From contig JAZUPV010000067.1 of assembly GCA_045605365.1 (NCBI GenBank), positions 1 through 13,332 of the forward strand: DNA of 13,332 bases, in the 5' to 3' direction. This DNA comes from CAKVLS01 sp045605365 (GTDB lineage Bacteria; Bacillota; Clostridia; Christensenellales; UBA1242). A program made the position numbers and the translations under genes. Under the pieces are notes generated by a model that was not told the origin of the DNA, did not search any database, and worked only from the letters and a program-made list of their open reading frames with translations. Below, in pieces: positions 7,401-13,332 of this stretch (positions within the stretch are counted from its first letter, which is position 1; each line of letters begins with the position of its first letter).

Positions 7401-10400
7401 CAAGCTAAACACTGCACCAGTTTATTCTGGAATAGAGAGTTTCTATATTCAAACAATTGGCTCTCAAGGATATGTAAACTATGCACAATTAGTTCTTGAC
7501 AATGTTAACTCTATCTTAGTAGAAGGCGAAGGCAGAAAAGAAGTTTATCGTTTTGCTCCATCTATCTATGTACAAGATAGTGATACAATGTTTAGACTAT
7601 TGCGTTTATCTAACTATCACGGAACTGTTGTAGAAGTATTTAACGAATATAAAGTTACTCCTTCTATAAAAGAAGTAGGCGGAAAAACATACATTAAAAT
7701 AAGTGAAATTTATGATAGCGCATCTGCTACATACAATATTACTTACGAAATATATGATTTTGATGGCAATTTATATGTTCAAATGGTTTCAAGTTCTGGA
7801 CTATATGTAGTTGATCAGTTTGATATCAAGATTATTGGTCAATACTCAGATGGTCGTACAAAAGAATACTTGCACCATTTTGAAGTAAGCAATTTGCCAA
7901 CAATTGAGATTACTACAAGCAAAGATTATATCTCAGTTAACAATGCAGGTGCTGCTAATGGTGACACAGTTAAAGTTACTGCAGCATTAAGTGATGGCTT
8001 AGCTGGAGAAATAGTAATTACTCAATATGGTTATCGTGGAACACAAGATCCAGGTGCAGATGAAAATAAACATTATTCTATAGCTACTTTGACAGGTGAT
8101 ACACTATCACTTAACTATAAAGAAATAGAAGGTGTAATAGATACTACATATACTGCTCAACTTGGCGACACAATAGTTATTGTTGCTACACATACTATCA
8201 ATATTGATGGAAAAATAGAGACAATAACTGCTAAAAAATATATTAAAGTAGTTGACGTTGTTCTTGATGATGTAGAGATTCATAACGTTAACATAGACAA
8301 CGTATTAAGCTTTACAGTATCTAGTACAGTTGAGCTTAAGGCAAACATTGTCGGTTTTGGTGATCAAGTAGAGATCAATAACAAATCTATGGAAATCTCT
8401 CGTCAATTGACAACCGGTGGTACTCAAAGAATTTCTTATTGGAAATATGTTCGTGCTAATGGCAATACTGTTAATATTGACGATGGTTCTTTAGTATTAC
8501 CTTTCTCTATTAACAAAACGTTTGTTGCTACAGACAAGGCAATTATTTCGCTTATTGGCTCTACACAAGCTGGTACAGTATTGATGGAACTTGCATTCTA
8601 TTATTACTATACACCAAGCACAGATGCAGGTAGCGGTGGCGTGTTGACATTTACTGATAATCCAGAATCTGTTGTAGGAGCAGCTGTTTATTACTTTAGC
8701 AAACAATTTACTGTTAGAGTTAATGCAGATTCTAATGCTGATAGACCTATACCTATTTATACTTTGAGCGATTTGTATGGTATGTCAGAAGGTGGCAACT
8801 ATATCTTGATGGCAGATATTGTTATCGATAGCCACACTCCAATAACAGCAAAAATAGCAAGTTTAGATGGTAACAACAAAGTTATCACAATCAAAAACTT
8901 CAACTATGACGACAACTCTGGTGGTTCAGTATCTAACGCTATTAACTTAGGATTGTTCGATACTATTAGTGACAATACAATAATCAAAAACGTTATTGTT
9001 GCTTATTATAACAACAAAAAGACCCCATTAAACTTAGCTAATTACAAAACAATTAACTTTGGTGGTATAGCTGCAGTAAATAATGGTATTATCACAAACT
9101 GTGACGTAATAAGTGTTTATCCACTATCAGTAGTTAATGGTGTTGGAGCAAATGTTGATCCAACAACATTGTCAACTGTAGAGAAACACGCATTGATTGA
9201 TTATACATTTAATATTCAATCTTCAGTACAAATTGATGGTTCGCTTGTTACTACCAATGTGGGTGGTTTTGTAGGTCAAAACAAAGAAAATGGTCGCATA
9301 ACAAACAGCCGTGTTGGTAGAGACAAAGTAAAAATTGTTACGCCAAGAGATACCAATGGCACAACTTATGGTGAGACAGATTATGCTTATACAGCTCCTG
9401 TTACTATAATGAGAGTTAACGGTAGTGGTACAATAGGCGGTTTTGTTGGAACTAACGAAGGTATAATTAGTAGCTGTTATTTCAAAAATGGTCAAATAGA
9501 AATCACAACTTATGGTTCTACATATACTCAAGTTGCAGGTTTTGCGGCAAACAATACTGGTGCAATCTATGGTTCTTATGCAGCTGGCTGGGAAGAAGAT
9601 GCATTTATTGTTTCTAGCTTAACTGGTGGTTACTCTTTGAGTCAAAATACAAATGTTGAAGGTGACATACAAGTTGTTACTTCAAGCGACTCAAATGCAA
9701 GTAGACGTATGGGTGGCGGATTATATTCTAATGCTAACATTGCTGGTTTTGTATATTCAAACGGTGGTGTTATTAGCAATAGTTATTCTGCACTTAACCT
9801 AAACGGTAACCCATTACTTGCTGCAAACAGAGATAACATCACATCTTCATTGCAACTAACAGAATATGGTAACTTAAATGCTGGCGGATTTGTATTTACA
9901 AACCTAAAAGACGCAAGAATAGAAACAAGCTATTCTATAAGTAAACTAAAATCAAAAATCACTACACACGGTGCGTTTGTAGGTATTGCTCCAATCAGTG
10001 GTGACGTTCAAAACGCAGGTACCGTAGACAAATGTTATTTCTTATTAGAAATTAACGAAAAAATTTATGACGATTATGACCCTGCATATGCTATTTCACA
10101 ATCTATAGCTCTTGACTTAGAAGATGCTGTAGAAGGTAGCAATGCAACGCTTAATACTAACGAGTTTATTGAGACTGGTAGCTTCTCTGGATTCAGCTTT
10201 GATAACGAAAACTATTCAGAAGGTATGATTTCTGGTGCGATTTGGGCTATGCATGTCTTTGAAAAATCTCAAGCAGATTCTAACAATAGTACATTTGGTT
10301 ATCCAGAACTTATCTCTGCTAACAGCGTTGCAATATCTTTGAGAGTATTAAGGGTAGATGATACTGATCCTAGTGCTTATACATATATCTATGTACAAGA

Positions 10401-13332
10401 CTTTGAAAAAGGATCTCTAAACAATCCACAACTTATCACTAGCGCGGTAGAATACAACAATTTGTTTAGTGATATACTAAACTCTTCTACCACAATAGAA
10501 AATGTAAACGTTAAATATACTGGCAACATAAGACTTGTTACAAACATTGACTTTGCTGGTATTGCAGCAACATCAACAAGCTTTGAGTATTCTTCATTGT
10601 TACACTCAAGATCAATATTTGATGGTAACAATATGTTTATGTACAACTTGTTACTAAGTGACGAAAGTGCAGAAAATACTTCATTTGGTTTGTTTAAGTC
10701 TCTTAACAGTGTTGGTGTAAAGAATTTGTCACTAACTATCAACAAAGTAAGTTCTACCAATGGTATTGCCGTAGGTGGTCTAGCCGGTGTTATCGTTGAT
10801 AGCGATATCAATAATATTAACATTGTTGCTTCTACCGAAGGTGCTGCTGTATCTGGTAAAAACTTTGTAGGTGGTTTAGCTGGTATTATCTTATCTAGCG
10901 AAAAAGACAACCTTCATTATGCTAACAACATTCAATCAAACGTTGCAGTTCTTGCAAGTTATACTTCAGAAACTAATCCTAACTTTATCAAGTCTGGCGA
11001 ATTGTGGAGTTATATTATTCCACCAGCTAAGATCGAAGGTTCTGTTTCTTCAGATAACAACTTAAGATTGCAATACTTGCCAACCAACGTCTCTTATGCG
11101 GGCGGTATCGCAGGTGTTGTAGACTTATTACAAGCTTTTGAGTCTGACGGTGCAGACGATGGTTCTGGTGCTAGACAAAGTTTAGCAAAAGTAAATATTC
11201 GTTCTGCTAACGTTGGTAACTTAGAACTATATACAAAATCTGTAGATAGTTCTGTAGTACTTGACAATCCAGTTAACATTGAAGCAGAGTTTGCTGGTGG
11301 TTTGTTTGGATTTGTCGGACAACAAACATACTTTAAAGAAGGCTACTTCTTAGTATACGAAGCTAGCCAAGGTCACTATATCAACTCAACAGTAGCTGCA
11401 GGTGGTGTAGCGGCAATCAACTATGGATTTATTGAACAAGTACACGTTTCTCACGATGAAAATAACCAAAAGAATTTGGACGGTTATCTACAAAGTTTAG
11501 TAAATGGTACAGACAATATATCTAGAGGTAACGAAGCCCTTTATACTGGTAAACCAACTTACTTAGGTGGTGTAGTAGGTATCAATATCGGTAGTAGATA
11601 TACCAATAGCGGTGCTATCAAAAACTGCTACAACCGTGTTGATGTAAAGAACAACTTCTCAACTAGAGTTGGTGGTATAGTTGGTGCTACTCATATCGGT
11701 AGTTTGACTAACGTATTTACTACAGCTACAGTTATGGGTGACTTGACTAACAGACAAACATATATTGGTCAAATTATTGGTCAATTGTTAGACAATACTA
11801 ACAACAGTTTCTTCGTAGAAACAGTTCTTAGTGATGGTGTTGATAGTAGCTATGAGTTAGAACTTGCTAACGTTGTTGCTGTTAACGCATGGAATAGTGC
11901 AGATTTTGCTGCATTAAAAGCCTTTACAGAGAATTATGGATTTGATTATACAGATTCTAATGGTGATGCAACAAAAGTAAAAATTGGTGCAATTTATGCT
12001 CCATATCACAATGCTGCAACTGATGCAGATAAGTATAAAAAATACGAATCTTATGTAAAAGACTTTGGCAAAACTGGTTCTGCAACATTCTTATTTGACA
12101 AAATTTATAAAGGTTATAACAAAAATACAGATTTAGAATATATCAGCTTGTTTACTGGTTGTGAAATTTTGGAAGGCGAAAGTGATACTAAGTTGTATAA
12201 CTATGTAGACCAAAACCCAACCAACATCATAACTCAAGATGTTTATAAAGATCTTATGACAGTACAACCTGGTGTAGTATCTAATGCAAAATTATCTATA
12301 TTCTCAACAACTGTTTGGTCTGACCGTGTATGGTTGTTTGATGATACTAGAGCATTACTTACTCTAAAATTTGGTTATATCCCTAACGTTTCTCGTATTT
12401 ATACCGCAGAAGAATTCTTAAGTATTATCAACGAAGACCCGGCTTCTAGTCGTACTTATGTTATTATGAACGACCTTGACTTTGATAGCGACCAAGCTGC
12501 ATTGCAAGGTTTAATAATCAACATTGGTTCTAACTTCCGTGGCAAAATTGTTGGTAACACAGTTAAGGACGAAAGTGGTGCAAAAGCAAGAAACCCAATT
12601 TTGTACAACCTAACTATACAAACAAACGGCAAGAGTGACACATCATTATTTACTAGTACAACCAACGCTAGCTTCCAAGGTTTAAACATTGTTATCGAAG
12701 ATTATATCGAAAACTATAGACTAGACGAAGAAACTGGACGTGCAGTAAATACAAGATCTGCAATCTTGCTTGGCAACGCAACTAACACAACAGTTAGTGG
12801 TGTACATATCTATAGCGATATCAAACATATCGCAAACAGTGATTATCTAAAACTAAGAGTTAAAGATAGCGACGAAGATTATTATTATCATTATGATTCT
12901 GCAACTGCAAGTGAATACACTTATGAAGGTGTAAGCAACAACAAAGCAGTTACAAGAAACCAAAAAGACTACCCAATCGAAACTAGTGCAAACTATTTTG
13001 GTGGATTTGTAGCAAATGGTAATAATATGACTATTACTAACTGTTCATTTAACGTAAATATTAGATCTATATACAACAAAGAAATCCTACCTACTGGTAC
13101 AGAGTCATCAATTTATTTTGGTGGTATTGCTGGTAGATATATTGGTACTATACAAGCTGTAGCAGATAGAACTACAGGGGTGGTACCTGCTACAATGACA
13201 GCAAATATTGATATTGCTGGTGAAAAAGAGGGTACTGGTACTGGCGTTCAAATTAAAGACGTTGATATGTTGTACGCTGGTGGTGTTGTAGGATACTTAT
13301 CAGGCTCTTTAACAGACGTTATTTACGAACCT
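1384..13332 (+). CDS. Giant secreted lipoprotein with Ig-like (Big_2-type) domains and GLUG-repeat modules (3' partial)
   Basis: One unbroken frame of 3983 codons runs from a well-supported start off the right edge, so the protein exceeds 3983 residues. Visible order: lipoprotein signal peptide (1-21, Cys22); Ig-like beta-sandwich stretch (29-949); GLUG module 1 (950-1558); second Ig-like stretch (1559-2452); GLUG modules 2 (2453-2976), 3 (3004-3669) and 4 (3670 onward). GLUG repeats recur as GGxVG followed by a turn and NC or NS, for example at 1105, 1274, 1308, 1451, 2627, 2685, 3394, 3429 and 3912. It is rich in Asn, Thr, Ser, Val, Ile and Gly, and poor in Cys and Trp, as expected of a beta-rich extracellular fibre. 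No enzyme motif is seen. Family knowledge suggests a surface adhesin or stalk; ligand and function are unknown. A strong promoter and flanking terminator make it a separate unit from spoIIID. The C-terminal end, and any wall-anchoring signal, lie outside the window. Confidence 0.93.
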   Translation, partial: MKKTFAILSMFLIAVCGFMFGCNTDKYDKLKIQLSSPNLVGDVLTLYYGQETDLEATVSGVGGINKSVYFSSSDPDALQFTKVNNTKDGTTVVVKALKPTYDNMFTLYARSVENNTRYAEVKVKVILPIQGLDFNDAQGEMKNLAVSHSIPLNLFNQINFYPQSPYVTNQKAVVYSITNYGVNNPNDISIDNNGMLTVSANATDNLVALNPDNCLTIKVTSTDNTSISSEVKINVIRDIDISTVSYESAQISLNGAYDDKTNMVLFSNSPLYYGETVAITVQTGQQIEITPIISGDKNVIEVSHQLGEDSYTTVNGQITTRTQKFKIRAKSIRGISYVNFKIKIKNIANDMEYLLTDDAEITVDVSGLPRSIDLKQNGTSYGANSTLVIYDSYQTTQTTMAYGAKIVLNVSSDSNSAVDEQNKYLRVQVLDGDTDVSSYFKFSDSNGLEITPVSGAFNVLANNAFYVKATASSIGKTFTLKITTIIDKFVEYVNGSATGVQSEIVSNEYYLQSNYGVESIEPDQREYVLKLFTGTTPANVNKTKIHLTFNENADTSNMQCVFDDEFVNVEKLDTNNYLITGLKITENTNVTFVASNGFSRTIRVKVVEEVTDVFVRVDNPITSQVITQTTNNINGRLATVNAKAGGRFNVYNVVAPHTSGIVSYAYTSSVEQIATINSSGVVVTRAAGETVIEVTATYYRFEINADGYLSVVQDTFVNNFVLNVFIPSSSIKLNQTVVNVYSSDSLGFDYQSQSFIEIYALISPVTATIYSDESKVTYRLIGDNGNLIEVSRGRYQAFLNDGQTSATVMVVVTVDEFGTSTPLVCTVNITKAKQIRNISIDNLEKVQGRYVLNMRQDETHELAISYDPTDAYIKEFKMVLIDYHTGVMYADNNAVKLVTIDGNKIKSSPGTYPTDEDNAGQIYLRVFSKDSMTGSLSGRVYVDIFINVTDGSVNNPYVVNTANDLARIGDAPTKHYVLGNDIDMSGVNLKPMSTFSGTLNGYYYIKGLDGAEDVSRFNSIENLSLDATHATNVGLFQEIASTGAIFNIHLKVAKIFVSGTEAVGNVGSFAGINNGLIMNCSVEIQDFIVESYNDILTGDVDFINVGGVVGLNKGYIFNFATMLGKTADGSPLGLTTAELKDKEADYYADATFRTITQRYESGAIVNDEDGLIVYGMTINDFVNAYMPYTNYVDGVIVVRDSRYQYINAGGIAGQNMHIINGVYGIYNRIDESSFQEGGSQEIVFTATVQNQGTDSSVMITPNGAELKNKSSAFGGIVGYLSNDMTSTNLSAVYNVSASGTISGFNNVGGIVGKAEGASSRKTTVSTALASGKISAYEMVGGAIGSAQQSIIGFIRVENYQNLTAGGSNVLIEARNKVGGVIGSAVASTVSYIYSVTYVDGALGTYDIDVRNNDLEGYVGGLIGYAGNNTTLTYSYSKLKIHAIVTVSSSIGGLVGYLDSGSRISDCYYMGTIRPDTSGVATVSYAQIVGTAGTGITQNHIDNVYITGTKFVGNQLSWFAGSTTVVATKTNAVSMANGRDNWTADTDNINNGYPILTYNVYARLAFEAMFIKLIPTSMRVVVSSSIPTDVDAIKIDNSNMIIKYSGDDKDTEYNTYKITELCSVSVTPTTIKQVSLIVTSSDPTIVKITNNGELITMGTGRVTLTFVARLNTNVTASITIYVVQKVTSMQIYTNPNLTGDGLLYGTDDDGNPIINDISVRKEGTQKLYPTFYCDDRVVYPDLEVNYVVDDDTYFEIINNTIYGYAETAGLPAMVRVVQHIDGIAQPIVYHGLEADEDRNAGVILVKRSDLQFNVKVFSGATDINIVPNNTIQITKYVPQQLKFVLTTDSSVDSVVINLTDDNGYVYKPLLETAPDGTVTVVGYDVFDRFGSRITNVDQINQLVGQLKIAISGVYFSLDASNQYSGNVAIEVRDGFEYTTQPSTYSLQFVAGSNELVNTSVDIEIVPQELLHIEGAYHLFENLNNTSNGFVFSEKPSNAIIPGRFGIFKLNTAPVYSGIESFYIQTIGSQGYVNYAQLVLDNVNSILVEGEGRKEVYRFAPSIYVQDSDTMFRLLRLSNYHGTVVEVFNEYKVTPSIKEVGGKTYIKISEIYDSASATYNITYEIYDFDGNLYVQMVSSSGLYVVDQFDIKIIGQYSDGRTKEYLHHFEVSNLPTIEITTSKDYISVNNAGAANGDTVKVTAALSDGLAGEIVITQYGYRGTQDPGADENKHYSIATLTGDTLSLNYKEIEGVIDTTYTAQLGDTIVIVATHTINIDGKIETITAKKYIKVVDVVLDDVEIHNVNIDNVLSFTVSSTVELKANIVGFGDQVEINNKSMEISRQLTTGGTQRISYWKYVRANGNTVNIDDGSLVLPFSINKTFVATDKAIISLIGSTQAGTVLMELAFYYYYTPSTDAGSGGVLTFTDNPESVVGAAVYYFSKQFTVRVNADSNADRPIPIYTLSDLYGMSEGGNYILMADIVIDSHTPITAKIASLDGNNKVITIKNFNYDDNSGGSVSNAINLGLFDTISDNTIIKNVIVAYYNNKKTPLNLANYKTINFGGIAAVNNGIITNCDVISVYPLSVVNGVGANVDPTTLSTVEKHALIDYTFNIQSSVQIDGSLVTTNVGGFVGQNKENGRITNSRVGRDKVKIVTPRDTNGTTYGETDYAYTAPVTIMRVNGSGTIGGFVGTNEGIISSCYFKNGQIEITTYGSTYTQVAGFAANNTGAIYGSYAAGWEEDAFIVSSLTGGYSLSQNTNVEGDIQVVTSSDSNASRRMGGGLYSNANIAGFVYSNGGVISNSYSALNLNGNPLLAANRDNITSSLQLTEYGNLNAGGFVFTNLKDARIETSYSISKLKSKITTHGAFVGIAPISGDVQNAGTVDKCYFLLEINEKIYDDYDPAYAISQSIALDLEDAVEGSNATLNTNEFIETGSFSGFSFDNENYSEGMISGAIWAMHVFEKSQADSNNSTFGYPELISANSVAISLRVLRVDDTDPSAYTYIYVQDFEKGSLNNPQLITSAVEYNNLFSDILNSSTTIENVNVKYTGNIRLVTNIDFAGIAATSTSFEYSSLLHSRSIFDGNNMFMYNLLLSDESAENTSFGLFKSLNSVGVKNLSLTINKVSSTNGIAVGGLAGVIVDSDINNINIVASTEGAAVSGKNFVGGLAGIILSSEKDNLHYANNIQSNVAVLASYTSETNPNFIKSGELWSYIIPPAKIEGSVSSDNNLRLQYLPTNVSYAGGIAGVVDLLQAFESDGADDGSGARQSLAKVNIRSANVGNLELYTKSVDSSVVLDNPVNIEAEFAGGLFGFVGQQTYFKEGYFLVYEASQGHYINSTVAAGGVAAINYGFIEQVHVSHDENNQKNLDGYLQSLVNGTDNISRGNEALYTGKPTYLGGVVGINIGSRYTNSGAIKNCYNRVDVKNNFSTRVGGIVGATHIGSLTNVFTTATVMGDLTNRQTYIGQIIGQLLDNTNNSFFVETVLSDGVDSSYELELANVVAVNAWNSADFAALKAFTENYGFDYTDSNGDATKVKIGAIYAPYHNAATDADKYKKYESYVKDFGKTGSATFLFDKIYKGYNKNTDLEYISLFTGCEILEGESDTKLYNYVDQNPTNIITQDVYKDLMTVQPGVVSNAKLSIFSTTVWSDRVWLFDDTRALLTLKFGYIPNVSRIYTAEEFLSIINEDPASSRTYVIMNDLDFDSDQAALQGLIINIGSNFRGKIVGNTVKDESGAKARNPILYNLTIQTNGKSDTSLFTSTTNASFQGLNIVIEDYIENYRLDEETGRAVNTRSAILLGNATNTTVSGVHIYSDIKHIANSDYLKLRVKDSDEDYYYHYDSATASEYTYEGVSNNKAVTRNQKDYPIETSANYFGGFVANGNNMTITNCSFNVNIRSIYNKEILPTGTESSIYFGGIAGRYIGTIQAVADRTTGVVPATMTANIDIAGEKEGTGTGVQIKDVDMLYAGGVVGYLSGSLTDVIYEP
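1468..4230 (+). other. Ig-like (Big_2-type) domain stretch A of the giant protein, residues 29-949
   Basis: Successive units of about 100 residues alternate hydrophobic strands with the Big_2 pattern of a Ser/Asp-rich turn, an I/V-x-I-D/N strand, NGxL/V, then a Gly and a final strand. Clear cores are SIDNNGMLTV (near residue 190) and IATINSSGVVVTRAAGETVI (673-692), the latter a textbook Big_2 core. The units at 726-835 and 836-949 open with ISPVTAT-like and SYDPTDA-like segments, typical of strands following a Big_2 lead. Such domains act as rigid spacers or binding units on bacterial surfaces. Unit boundaries are approximate, and some divergent units may belong to other Ig-like families. Confidence 0.65.
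4231..6057 (+). repeat. GLUG-repeat module 1 of the giant protein, residues 950-1558
   Basis: It opens with the cap NNPYVVNTANDLARI, then YVLGNDIDMSG and FSGTLNGYY, the standard lead-in to GLUG modules. About nine GGxxG-type repeats follow, near residues 1066, 1105, 1209, 1274, 1308, 1340, 1378, 1419 and 1451. Spacing is irregular, roughly 30 to 100 residues, because of long inserts. It closes with NW (1540-1541) and NNGYPILTY (1549-1557). GLUG modules probably form a beta-helix-like stack; the binding partner is unknown. Confidence 0.75.
6058..8739 (+). other. Ig-like domain stretch B of the giant protein, residues 1559-2452
   Basis: It starts with a recognisable Big_2-type core, VTSSDPTIVKITNNGELITM near residues 1638-1657, followed by further beta-rich units that match Big_2 less clearly, such as the unit ending in YGYAETAGLPAMVRVV near 1760. 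Residues from about 1800 to 2452 show alternating hydrophobic and polar strands and Asp/Asn-Gly turns but no motif I can name. The stretch separates GLUG modules 1 and 2 and is similar in length to stretch A. Confidence 0.5.
8740..10311 (+). repeat. GLUG-repeat module 2 of the giant protein, residues 2453-2976
   Basis: The cap is a looser version of module 1: YTLSDLYGM, YILMADIVIDS and LDGNNKVITI (2459-2490). Repeats follow near 2560 (GGIAAVNNGIITNC), 2627, 2685 (GGFVGTNEGIISSC), 2718, 2788, 2834 and 2863. The module closes with AIWAM (2952-2956) and FGYPEL (2971-2976), matching the end of module 1. GGFVG is the preferred core form here, against GGIVG in module 1. Confidence 0.75.
10393..12390 (+). 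repeat. GLUG-repeat module 3 of the giant protein, residues 3004-3669
   Basis: It opens with GSLNNPQLIT (3010-3019), close to the NNPY cap of module 1, then IRLVTNIDFAG and a FDGNN turn. Repeats lie near 3131 (GGLAG), 3163, 3240, 3305, 3340, 3395 (GGVVGIN) and 3430 (GGIVG). A long insert at about 3500-3640 carries no GLUG core. The closing segment has W3645 and W3650 followed by KFGYIPNV (3662-3669), a variant of the GYPxL ending. Confidence 0.7.
12391..13332 (+). repeat. GLUG-repeat module 4 of the giant protein, from residue 3670, cut by window edge
   Basis: It begins directly after module 3 with no Ig-like spacer: YTAEEFLSII, then TYVIMNDLDFD and FRGKIVG (3673-3724) repeat the cap pattern of module 1. 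Repeats follow at 3873 (GGFVAN, then ITNC), 3913 (GGIAG) and 3966 (GGVVG), the last a few residues before the window ends. Residues 3827-3838 form an acidic, Tyr-rich patch with three consecutive Tyr. Confidence 0.75.

Noticed and set aside
9223..9531. Minus-strand open frame of 102 codons, Cys-rich
   Set aside because: Antisense to GLUG module 2; the Cys codons are complements of Ala/Thr codons ending in -CA or -ACA on the sense strand.
10389..10910. Minus-strand open frame of 173 codons
   Set aside because: It lies antisense to GLUG module 3 of the giant gene, has no ribosome binding site or promoter, and its Leu/Ser/Pro/Thr-rich translation follows from the codon bias of the sense strand.
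4231..13332. DNA tandem repeat or CRISPR-like array suggested by recurring GGTGGTATTGTTGGT-type strings
   Set aside because: The recurrence is irregularly spaced and in frame, and comes from the GGIVG protein motif with a strong GGT codon preference.

Overview
The window looks like chromosomal DNA of an endospore-forming, AT-rich Firmicute, most likely an uncultured Clostridia lineage. A gene for the mother-cell sporulation regulator SpoIIID is recognisable from start to stop. It lies two genes downstream of a truncated M23/LytM-domain gene whose position fits the engulfment protein SpoIIQ. Shine-Dalgarno sites, consensus sigma-A promoter elements and intrinsic terminators are all Firmicute-like. 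The standard bacterial code fits, and all three stops seen are TAA. The exact taxon cannot be read from the sequence.

Layout, all on the + strand. Positions 2-376 hold the C-terminal end of the M23-domain protein (5' end outside the window). Positions 499-732 encode a 77-residue acyl carrier protein, closed by a strong hairpin terminator at 754-777. Positions 847-1089 encode SpoIIID behind its own likely promoter, followed by a second terminator at 1146-1176. Positions 1090-1383 are non-coding and hold a sigma-A promoter with consensus hexamers and a ribosome binding site. The rest of the window, 1384-13332, is one uninterrupted reading frame of 3983 codons that runs off the right edge.

The giant frame encodes a secreted, probably lipid-anchored surface protein. 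It has a lipoprotein-type signal peptide, a long stretch of Ig-like (Big_2-type) domains, a GLUG-repeat module, a second Ig-like stretch, and then three more GLUG modules, the last cut by the window edge. The first and fourth modules open with a clear cap motif and the second and third with a looser form of it; the three complete modules end in a Trp/Gly-Tyr-Pro-type segment. The architecture is that of a very long beta-rich fibre or adhesin.

The first three genes are housekeeping and sporulation functions with short spacers. The giant gene is separated from them by a terminator and has its own promoter, so it is probably an independent unit. In Bacillus and many Clostridia spoIIID is followed by an mreB-like gene (mbl/mreB); here the giant surface protein gene sits in that place. 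I see no RNA gene, mobile element, CRISPR array or attachment site.
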